Notes under the pieces: generated by a model
What the model saw: the letters and a program-made list of their open reading frames with translations, nothing else
Database searches by the model: none
Told to the model about the DNA's origin: nothing
In this document: piece by piece, positions 7,835 to 14,134 of the stretch
How the letters are laid out: every line of letters begins with the position of its first letter
Numbering within the stretch: the stretch's first letter is position 1
Made by a program: the position numbers and the translations under genes
Source: an uncultured Lachnospiraceae bacterium
GTDB taxonomy: Bacteria > Bacillota > Clostridia > Lachnospirales > Lachnospiraceae
Length of the DNA stretch: 19,743 bases
Direction: 5' to 3'
NCBI GenBank assembly: GCA_946409475.1
Contig: CAMJWQ010000016.1
Coordinates: 1-19,743 of the forward strand

Positions 7835-7861
7835 ACCATTTTTTATTATCTACATAAGATA
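7835..7861 (+). promoter_or_regulatory. Possible sigma-K-type promoter
   Basis: AC (7835-7836), a 16-base gap and CATAAGATA (7853-7861) match the sigma-K pattern AC-N16-CATAnnnTA. It begins directly after the glycosyltransferase stop and lies about 75 bases before the LysM protein start. Sigma-K acts in the mother cell during coat assembly, which suits a LysM spore protein. The motif is short, so this is tentative. Confidence 0.38.
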
Positions 7862-7935
7862 TAAATGAATAATGAAAATCAAATTCAAAAAGCAGGTGAG
7901 AGGCTTTATCTTGAACCCATAAGGAGCGGATATGT

Positions 7936-9225
7936 ATGATGATACATGTCGTACAAAGTGGAGAAACTATAGATTTTATAGCCAGAAAATATAATGTACC
8001 AAAGGAAAGAATGATACGGGAAAATGGAATAAAGAATCCCGAAAATTTAGTAATAGGACAGACCATTGTTATCACATATCCGAAGCGTACTTATTTGGTA
8101 AAGGAAGGCGATTCCTTGCGGAGTATCTCTGAAAAGGAGGGAATTTCACTAAAGGAATTAATCAGAAATAATCCTTTTCTTATAAACAGGGAATTTATTT
8201 ATCCCGGAGAAACTCTGATCATCAGCTTTGAAACCAAAAAAAGCAGAAGTATTGTGACGAACGGGTATGCCTATCCATATATAAATAAAGATACGTTGAA
8301 AAAGACCCTGCCCTATCTAACCTATTTAACGGTTTTCAATTATCGCATTACCGAGGATGGGGAATTGGTTGATATTGAGGATTCGGAGATTATTCTATCA
8401 GCAAAAGATTATGGAGTGGCTCCCTTAATGCTAATTTCTACGTTAACGGAGCAGGGAACGGGAAACCGTAAAGCAATGAATCAAATATTGGAAGATGCAT
8501 GTCTGCAGGATAAATTAATCAATAATATTTCTGATATGTTGAAAAGAAAGGGATATTACGGATTAAATATCTATATACAATATCTGACAGAGTGTAATCA
8601 GCCATTAATAGAAATATTTGTAAAAAGATTGACAGACCGGCTGCATGGGGAAGGATTTCGGGTGGAATTGACCCTTACCCCAAGACCAATCCTGGAAAGA
8701 ACGGATATATATCTGGAAGATATTGATTATACAAATTTATCCCAATTTGTAGATACCCTGCAGCTATTATCCTATGAATGGGGATATTCCTACGGTCCGC
8801 CTGCCTGTGTGACGCCCATTAATCTTGCCAGGGCCGTATTGGATTTCACAATCAGGCAGGTGGCACCGGAAACGATCCTGTTGGGAATACCTGTAATTGG
8901 ATATAACTGGAATCTGCCCTATATTATAGGGGAAAGCAAAGCAAATGCTATTACTGCCGAAAATGCCATACGTATAGCGGAAACCGCCGGTGTTCCCATT
9001 CAGTTTAGTGATATTTCTCAGGCACCATACTTTTTTTATGAAAATTACAACGGCGAATTGCATATCGTATGGTTTAAGGATGCAAGAAGTATCAATGCCT
9101 TGCTTCATTTAATTCCGGAATATGAATTACAGGGAGTATCTATTTGGAACATTATGAATTACTTTTCACAGTTATGGCTGATTATTAATGTTAATTTTGA
9201 TATTGAAAATGTATATTTTCTTTAA
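7936..9225 (+). CDS. Double-LysM protein with degenerate GH18 domain (SleL/YaaH-like)
   Basis: A 429-residue protein with two N-terminal LysM peptidoglycan-binding repeats (about 2-48, IHVVQSGETIDFIARKYNV; and 52-97, TYLVKEGDSLRSISEKEGIS). A GH18 barrel (about 105-420) follows, resembling the spore cortex-lytic enzyme SleL/YaaH. There is no signal peptide, as is common for spore-coat proteins made in the mother cell. The family active-site motif DGxNxDxE reads YGLNIYIQ here (208-215). All three acidic residues are replaced (Tyr208, Tyr213, Gln215), so N-acetylglucosaminidase activity is unlikely. Other barrel parts (LLGIPVIGYNWNLPY, GVSIWNIMNYFSQLW) are retained. It may bind cortex or coat glycan without cutting. 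ATG at 7936 has AAGGAG 9 bases upstream; 7939 is an alternative. Its stop overlaps the stop of the convergent ykvI-like gene. Confidence 0.85.
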   Translation: MMIHVVQSGETIDFIARKYNVPKERMIRENGIKNPENLVIGQTIVITYPKRTYLVKEGDSLRSISEKEGISLKELIRNNPFLINREFIYPGETLIISFETKKSRSIVTNGYAYPYINKDTLKKTLPYLTYLTVFNYRITEDGELVDIEDSEIILSAKDYGVAPLMLISTLTEQGTGNRKAMNQILEDACLQDKLINNISDMLKRKGYYGLNIYIQYLTECNQPLIEIFVKRLTDRLHGEGFRVELTLTPRPILERTDIYLEDIDYTNLSQFVDTLQLLSYEWGYSYGPPACVTPINLARAVLDFTIRQVAPETILLGIPVIGYNWNLPYIIGESKANAITAENAIRIAETAGVPIQFSDISQAPYFFYENYNGELHIVWFKDARSINALLHLIPEYELQGVSIWNIMNYFSQLWLIINVNFDIENVYFL

Positions 9226-10400
9226 ATATCCCTACATTTGGTAACAACAGCATGAATAACAAAAGGAAGGAATACGGTAATCAGGGCTGCATATCCAAGG
9301 TAAGCGTAGCCTTTTTTTACGACGGCCATAAGACCGAACTGCGCAATGGCGAAGGCAATAAAGGTGAAAAGCAAGGTAAAAGCAGCATTGCGTGCCATAT
9401 GCCCGGTGCCGGCCTTTCCGGATTTATTTCTGCGTCGTTCTATGGCATTATTACAACGGGTTACGATTCCCGAAATCATATTTACGCCTGTAGAAATGGC
9501 CCCCAATATGATTAACAGGGAAATGACAGGCGTTAACAGGTAAGCTCCGATACCATTTTGCACCAGTACCAGCATAGGTACCGAGGCTGTGGCAAGTTCG
9601 GAAACATACACAATTGCTAATAGGCCCAAAATAGACAGAAGCATGGCAAAGGTATTTACGGCGAACATACCGATAGCAGCCCGGTTTATTTGCTTTACAT
9701 CTGTGATTGGTTCCATGTGCTGATACATTACGGATACGGAAGCCAGCTGAAATAAGAAGTATAAAAATGCCAGCCATAGTGCGGGTAAAAAAGCTCCGGT
9801 TTCCGTTGAGCTTACAGGCATTTTTCCTGAGGCCAGGCCGGATATGGCATTAAGAATATTACTCCATTGGGCAATAATATTGGGAATCAATACCGCAACC
9901 AGACCAAGGATAATGAATACGGAAAGGGTAGAGGCTGCCCTTCTGACCATATTTGTCCCATAAAGGGCAATCATAAAAATAAAGAAAGCAATAATAAGGG
10001 TGCATAGCCAATAGGGGATACCGGTTAGGGTATTAAGGGTAGATCCGCCTGTTGCAAAGGCCGCCGCCGATGCGGTGCCGATCATTACCAGATAACAGAT
10101 TTCAAAAAGATTGGACATTACCGGCCGGGTTCTCCCGTAAAAGCTGTCGGAAAAGCTCCGGTAGTCATAGGTCTTATGCTTATAAGCATAGCGCATACCA
10201 TACCAGAAAAACAACGCATACAGACCCTGGGTGAAAAAGGGAAGTATCAGGCACCAGATACCGTAATTAATAAAATATTGATAAATTTGTGCACCGGAAG
10301 CAAAGCCGCCTCCGAACTGTGTCGTGAATGCCACAAATGCGACCCCCATTGCAAGAGGCATTCTGTTTTTGTCTACAAGAAATGACTTCTTCTCTCTCAT
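9222..10400 (-). CDS. YkvI-family membrane protein (putative transporter)
   Basis: A 392-residue polytopic membrane protein with roughly ten hydrophobic helices. It resembles the uncharacterised YkvI family, distantly related to LeuT/APC-fold transporters. The first helix has the unwound-type Gly-rich segment FTTQFGGGFASGAQIYQYF, and a charged loop with RCNNAIERRRNKSG precedes the last helices. It is the last gene of the etf-dehydrogenase operon, 84 bases after the dehydrogenase. It sits where a lactate permease would be found in the Acetobacterium lct operon, so it may move the 2-hydroxyacid substrate; that is inference only. ATG at 10400 is chosen over an in-frame GTG at 10415 because the GTG overlaps the GAGGAA ribosome-binding site (10408-10413). 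No terminator follows. Confidence 0.8.
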   Translation of the reverse strand: MREKKSFLVDKNRMPLAMGVAFVAFTTQFGGGFASGAQIYQYFINYGIWCLILPFFTQGLYALFFWYGMRYAYKHKTYDYRSFSDSFYGRTRPVMSNLFEICYLVMIGTASAAAFATGGSTLNTLTGIPYWLCTLIIAFFIFMIALYGTNMVRRAASTLSVFIILGLVAVLIPNIIAQWSNILNAISGLASGKMPVSSTETGAFLPALWLAFLYFLFQLASVSVMYQHMEPITDVKQINRAAIGMFAVNTFAMLLSILGLLAIVYVSELATASVPMLVLVQNGIGAYLLTPVISLLIILGAISTGVNMISGIVTRCNNAIERRRNKSGKAGTGHMARNAAFTLLFTFIAFAIAQFGLMAVVKKGYAYLGYAALITVFLPFVIHAVVTKCRDI

Positions 10401-10435
10401 AAAAAATTTCCTCACTTTTTTATTTTATGTTTTTG

Positions 10436-10481
10436 CGGGCTATTGGGTAAAGAAGGGTGTATTCCCATGACCAATGGCCCG
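10436..10481 (-). other. Intercistronic hairpin between dehydrogenase and ykvI-like gene
   Basis: CGGGCTATTGG (10436-10446) pairs with CCAATGGCCCG (10471-10481), an 11-bp stem with one G-U-type pair and a 24-base loop. Read leftward, in the operon direction, it is followed by CAAAAAC and not by a U-run. It is more likely an RNA processing, stability or attenuation element than a full terminator. Such a stem could lower ykvI expression relative to the upstream genes. Confidence 0.5.
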
Positions 10482-10484
10482 TTA

Positions 10485-11903
10485 TTATTTATTAAATTCA
10501 ATAATTTTGCCCGGATTTAAGATAAGCTTATCGTCAAATGCCAGTTTGATGGCCTTATAAAGGGTAATCATACGGTCGCCGGCAAAGGTCTCCAGATATT
10601 CGATTCTGCCGTTGCCGATACCGTGTTCTCCCGAAAGCTGTCCACCCAGTTCCTTTGATAAGGCATATAGCTCCGTCAGGCATTGGCGGGTGGCTGTTTC
10701 CCATTCCTCATCCGCCATCTCGGGACCCCGAAGCATCTCCGTATGAATATTGCCGTCACCGCAGTGGCCGCAGGGCTCCACACGAATACCGTGATTCAGG
10801 GCAATTCTTTTGGCGGCCTTTACATACTGGGCAATACGGGAACGGGGGACTACCACATCACATTCCTCCTGATCGATGGAATCGGCCTTCATGCCTTCTA
10901 AGATGCTGCCTCTTACGGACCAGACGGAAGCGGCACGTTCCGGTGTATCGGCTATGCAGCAGTCTATGGCTCCGTTTGCCAGGGCAGCCTCCGCAGCCGC
11001 ATCAACGGCAGAATTCAATTCCTGTTGACTGGATGCATCATACATAACGATGAGAACGGCATCTCCTGCATGTACCGGCAGGAATTTATGTAAGCTTTGT
11101 TCTACAATGTTAATTAATTCTCTTTCCAGAAATTCAATTGCTGTTGGGATAAACGGCAGCTCCAATACTTTGGGTACCATATCGGCACACTCCTCCAGAC
11201 TCCTAAAGGGCATGACCAGTGTGCAGGTGTACTTAGGTGCGGGAAGAAGCTTTAGTGTCACCTGTGTCAGGACACATAAGGTACCTTCACTTCCGATGAC
11301 CAGATCCTTTATGTCATAGCCGGTGGTGTTTTTTACCACATTGGAGGAGAAATTTAAAATGGAACCGTCCGGCATAACGGCTTCCATGCAGCGTACGAAA
11401 TCTCTGGTTAATCCATAACGGACAGCCTTCATACCACCTGCATTAGTAATCACATTGCCCCCAATGGAAGCGGTTTTTTCTCCCGGATCCGGCGGATAAA
11501 AAAGACCCTCTTTAGCAGCGGCAGCCTGAACATCAACCAACAGCGCTCCCGGCTCACAGGTAATGGTCTGGTTTTTATGGTCTACGGGAAAAATCTGATT
11601 CATCCGCATAACGGAAAGCATAATGCCCCCGTATTTACAGTTGGCACCGCCGGCAAGACCCGTACCGGCTCCGCGGCATACAACGGGGATATTCATTTTA
11701 TATGCATAGGCCATAACAGCAGAAATCTCTTCTTTGTTAATGACCTCCACATAAAGCTCCGGGGGATAAATTCCATAGCAGGGCATTTCATCGTGATAGT
11801 ATTCCGTTAAAATACCTGCACCTGTGAAGACCCGTTCCTTTGCCGTAATCTTTTTGATATATGTAAAATCATCTTCATCCATTTTCTTATAAGGATATGG
11901 CAT
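10485..11903 (-). CDS. FAD-linked 2-hydroxyacid dehydrogenase (GlcD/LctD type)
   Basis: A 472-residue flavoenzyme of the vanillyl-alcohol-oxidase fold. The FAD-binding domain has CRGAGTGLAGGANCKYGG (76-93), PPDPGEKTASIGGN (137-150) and NAGGMKAVRYGLTRDFV (154-170). The C-terminal FAD-oxidase domain has HCGDGNIH (380-387) and SGEHGIG (424-430). The family oxidises D-lactate or glycolate. Together with EtfB, ferredoxin and EtfA upstream this matches the LctD component of electron-confurcating lactate dehydrogenases, in which the uphill reduction of NAD+ by lactate is paid for with reduced ferredoxin. Substrate choice between lactate and glycolate cannot be made from sequence alone. The start lies 3 bases after the etfA stop and its ribosome-binding site (GAGAGGAA) overlaps the etfA end, so translation is probably coupled. 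Confidence 0.9.
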   Translation of the reverse strand: MPYPYKKMDEDDFTYIKKITAKERVFTGAGILTEYYHDEMPCYGIYPPELYVEVINKEEISAVMAYAYKMNIPVVCRGAGTGLAGGANCKYGGIMLSVMRMNQIFPVDHKNQTITCEPGALLVDVQAAAAKEGLFYPPDPGEKTASIGGNVITNAGGMKAVRYGLTRDFVRCMEAVMPDGSILNFSSNVVKNTTGYDIKDLVIGSEGTLCVLTQVTLKLLPAPKYTCTLVMPFRSLEECADMVPKVLELPFIPTAIEFLERELINIVEQSLHKFLPVHAGDAVLIVMYDASSQQELNSAVDAAAEAALANGAIDCCIADTPERAASVWSVRGSILEGMKADSIDQEECDVVVPRSRIAQYVKAAKRIALNHGIRVEPCGHCGDGNIHTEMLRGPEMADEEWETATRQCLTELYALSKELGGQLSGEHGIGNGRIEYLETFAGDRMITLYKAIKLAFDDKLILNPGKIIEFNK

Positions 11904-11906
11904 ACC

Positions 11907-12812
11907 TTATTCCTCTCTTCCGTTTTTGATAAGTTCGGTTAATTTGGGAACTACTTTATACAGGTCATCCACGATACAATAATTAGCATATTTAAATATT
12001 AAGGCATGGGGATCTTGATTAATGGCAACGATACATTCGGAGCCGGTCATGCAGGAGGTAAATTGTATGGCACCGGATACACCGCAGGTAATCATTAACT
12101 TAGGCCGGACGGTTCTTCCGGACAGCCCTATCTGGCGGGAGGTATCTCCAAAACCGTTTTCTACCATAGGGCGGGTAAAGGCAAGCTGGCCGCCCAGGGC
12201 CTTAGCAAGTTCCCTGCATATGGCAAGATCCTTTTCGCTCCGTACACCCCGTCCGGCTACCACTAAGATATCTTCCTCCTCGATAGATTTTTGGCGGAGA
12301 ATCTCCGTTGTTGACAGAATCTCGATTTTGCTTTTGACCATATCATCGGATACCTTGCACATGGTGATTTTACCTGTTGGATTTTCCACCTTTTCCGCAC
12401 GGTCCATTACATGATAACGGACCGTTGCAAACTGGGGCCGGGAATCGGTGATAAGAATCTGTGCCATAATATTTCCTCCGAAAGCGGGCCGGATCTGTAT
12501 CATATCCGTATTTTCCCTGATGTCCAATGTGGTGCAGTCCGCTGTCAGGCCCGTATGAAAACGGGTCGCCAGTCTCGGTGCCATGCTGCGTCCGAGAGAA
12601 GTGGCTCCTATTAAAACAGAGGAGGGCTTAATAAGGGCGATACAGTCAGCTACCGCATCCGTATAACAATCCGCCTTAAAACCTTCGAAGCCTTTATGTT
12701 CATATACAAATACTTCATCGACACCATAGGCTAACAGCTTTTTTGCATTTTCTGAGGTTCCCCTGCCTCCGACAAGAATACATTTTACCTGATAGCCAAC
12801 ATTGGGTGACAT
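11907..12812 (-). CDS. etfA: Electron transfer flavoprotein alpha subunit, lacking its own first beta-strand
   Basis: A 301-residue EtfA. The C-terminal FAD-binding domain is complete: VVAGRGVRSEKDL, RPMVENGFGDTSRQIGLSGRTV and CGVSGAIQF, then IVAINQDPHALIF. The N-terminal domain begins abnormally. The initiator is followed at once by SPNVGYQVKCILVGG, which in normal EtfA is the second strand. The missing first strand (LIYVEQELGDIHPVA) is at the end of the upstream ferredoxin gene, in the same frame, and is cut off by TAG and two TAA codons. The ATG follows a run of nine A and has only a weak AGGG far upstream, so expression probably depends on reinitiation after the ferredoxin stop. In the bifurcating LctC type, ferredoxin and EtfA are one chain. 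The product may pair with the ferredoxin protein to rebuild the fold, or the gene may be losing function. Confidence 0.88.
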   Translation of the reverse strand: MSPNVGYQVKCILVGGRGTSENAKKLLAYGVDEVFVYEHKGFEGFKADCYTDAVADCIALIKPSSVLIGATSLGRSMAPRLATRFHTGLTADCTTLDIRENTDMIQIRPAFGGNIMAQILITDSRPQFATVRYHVMDRAEKVENPTGKITMCKVSDDMVKSKIEILSTTEILRQKSIEEEDILVVAGRGVRSEKDLAICRELAKALGGQLAFTRPMVENGFGDTSRQIGLSGRTVRPKLMITCGVSGAIQFTSCMTGSECIVAINQDPHALIFKYANYCIVDDLYKVVPKLTELIKNGREE

Positions 12813-12833
12813 TTTTTTTTATTACCCTATGAT

Positions 12834-13097
12834 CTAGCAAGCAACGGGATGGATATCTCCAAGCTCCTGTTCTACATAGATGAGAAAGTCCTTCCACGCC
12901 TTTTTATCCACAGTACCGGCCTTCTGTTCGAAGGAAATTGCTTTTTGCGGACAGCATCGTACACAGACACCGCACATGCGGCAGGCCTCACTGACGGCAA
13001 TTCCTTTTTCCTCCATTCGTAATGCCTGAAAGGGGCAGTTATGGATACACTGCCCGCATAAATCACAGCGGGCAACATTAAAATGTAAGAAATCCAT
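12834..13097 (-). CDS. Two-[4Fe-4S] ferredoxin with N-terminal EtfA segment (split LctC-type EtfA)
   Basis: An 87-residue protein. Residues about 8-56 hold two cluster motifs, CDLCGQCIHNCP and CRMCGVCVRCCP, each CxxCxxCxxxCP. After a short linker the tail WKDFLIYVEQELGDIHPVAC matches the first strand and following loop of EtfA, not any stand-alone ferredoxin. The protein therefore appears to be the front part of a ferredoxin-EtfA fusion that now ends at TAG (12834-12836). In related systems this domain accepts or delivers the low-potential electrons of the EtfAB complex. AAGGAG lies 7 bases upstream of the ATG and overlaps the etfB stop. The predicted site is far better than that of etfA. Confidence 0.85.
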   Translation of the reverse strand: MDFLHFNVARCDLCGQCIHNCPFQALRMEEKGIAVSEACRMCGVCVRCCPQKAISFEQKAGTVDKKAWKDFLIYVEQELGDIHPVAC

Positions 13098-13108
13098 GGT
13101 TTTTCTCC

Positions 13109-13897
13109 TTAAATGATCTTTTTCTCTGTTAGTTTTGCATATAATTGTTCCGCCTTTTCGTCGGAAGTTCCTGTAAAGTAAACCTGTTTTTCTCCCGACG
13201 GAGGCGGGAACATACGTTCTACGGCAGTTGGAGAACCGACAAGACCGTACCTTGTAAGATCCTGATCCGGCAGATCCTCAAAATGAAGGATGCGGACAGT
13301 ATGATTCTTTGTTGCTTTTTTTATAAGATAGGAGGGCAGACGGGGGACACAAATATCCTTATCAACGGTAATCAGGCAGGGATACCGCATTTTAGATATC
13401 TGGGAAACGGATTCCAGATCCTGCCTTACCTGAATGCCTTTTTCATCTGCTTCACATATTTCGGAAACCCATGCCGTATGAGGGATTCCCATGTGTTCTG
13501 CTATGGCAGGCCCTATCTGGGCCGTATCTCCGTCGGTAGTCTGCCGGCCGCAGATAATGAGATCTCCTCCCCCCATAACACGGATTCCCTGCGCCAGGGT
13601 ATAGGAGGTGGCTAAGACATCGGAACCGGCAAATTTACGGTCGGACAGGATAACGGCTTCATCTGCTCCGCAGGCAAAAGCATCCTTCATCATAACCTCA
13701 GCCTGCTCCGGTCCCATGGTGAGAACAGTGACGGTGCCGCCCAGATTTTCACGAATCCGAAGGGCCGTCTCCATTGCAAATAAATCATAAGGATTTGTTC
13801 TGGTCTCGGAGCTGAGACGTTTCATGGCACCGGTATCCGGGTCGATTTCAACCTGGCTGCTGGCCGGTACCTGTTTCATACATACAATTATTTTCAT
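13109..13897 (-). CDS. etfB: Electron transfer flavoprotein beta subunit, bifurcating type
   Basis: A 262-residue EtfB starting MKIIVCMKQVPASSQVEID, with NPYDLFAMETALRI (35-48) as in the family. The motif GRQTTDGDTAQIGP (117-130) is the signature of bifurcating Etf proteins, in which EtfB holds the bifurcating FAD instead of AMP. Etf-type bifurcation moves one electron down to a high-potential acceptor and one to ferredoxin, or the reverse. It is the first gene of the minus-strand operon, followed after 11 bases by the ferredoxin gene. The start at 13897 has AAAGGAG 6 bases upstream; an in-frame ATG at 13918 adds only MNIKEKQ and overlaps that site. Regulation probably comes from the divergent AraC-type gene. 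Confidence 0.93.
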   Translation of the reverse strand: MKIIVCMKQVPASSQVEIDPDTGAMKRLSSETRTNPYDLFAMETALRIRENLGGTVTVLTMGPEQAEVMMKDAFACGADEAVILSDRKFAGSDVLATSYTLAQGIRVMGGGDLIICGRQTTDGDTAQIGPAIAEHMGIPHTAWVSEICEADEKGIQVRQDLESVSQISKMRYPCLITVDKDICVPRLPSYLIKKATKNHTVRILHFEDLPDQDLTRYGLVGSPTAVERMFPPPSGEKQVYFTGTSDEKAEQLYAKLTEKKII

Positions 13898-13918
13898 TTG
13901 TTTCTCCTTTATGTTCAA

Positions 13919-14034
13919 AAAAAATGATGGTTATATTCATGAAAAATGATATATTAAAAATACCATTTTTTATCCCGTTGTGTTTCGAAGATTAAAAGAA
14001 AAATGATACAATTTTTGTCATATTCATGTGCGTA
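13919..14034. promoter_or_regulatory. Divergent control region with direct repeats
   Basis: Between etfB and the AraC-type gene there are repeated words: AAAAATGAT at 13920-13928, 13942-13950 and 13999-14007 (the last two as GAAAAATGATA), and ATATTCATG at 13933-13941 and 14020-14028. The two ATATTCATG copies are 87 bases apart. AraC proteins commonly bind direct repeats. I see no good sigma-70 promoter for etfB on the minus strand, which would suit activation by the regulator. AT-rich sequence makes chance repeats likely, so this is tentative. Confidence 0.35.
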
Positions 14035-14054
14035 AAATAATTATATGTTAAAAA

Positions 14055-14084
14055 TTGCGACATTTGGATGAAATATGGTATAAT
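14055..14084 (+). promoter_or_regulatory. Promoter of the AraC-GH39 gene
   Basis: TTGCGA (14055-14060), an 18-base spacer and a perfect TATAAT (14079-14084) with TGG upstream (extended -10). Transcription would start near 14091, leaving a 44-base leader with GGAGGTG 8 bases before the ATG. Confidence 0.6.
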
Positions 14085-14134
14085 ATGAACACTAGCCACT
14101 TACTATCCCTGCCAAAGCCGGAGGTGTTTGAATA

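Noticed and set aside
7563..8075. 170-residue antisense ORF across the glycosyltransferase/LysM junction
   Set aside because: It overlaps two well-supported genes and shows no family features.
12810..12840. Programmed frameshifting to join ferredoxin and EtfA
   Set aside because: A -1 shift near the TGC before TAG would enter an open frame and a second shift in the A9 run would restore EtfA, but two opposite shifts are needed and no slippery heptamer precedes the TAG. Both ORFs are already in one frame.
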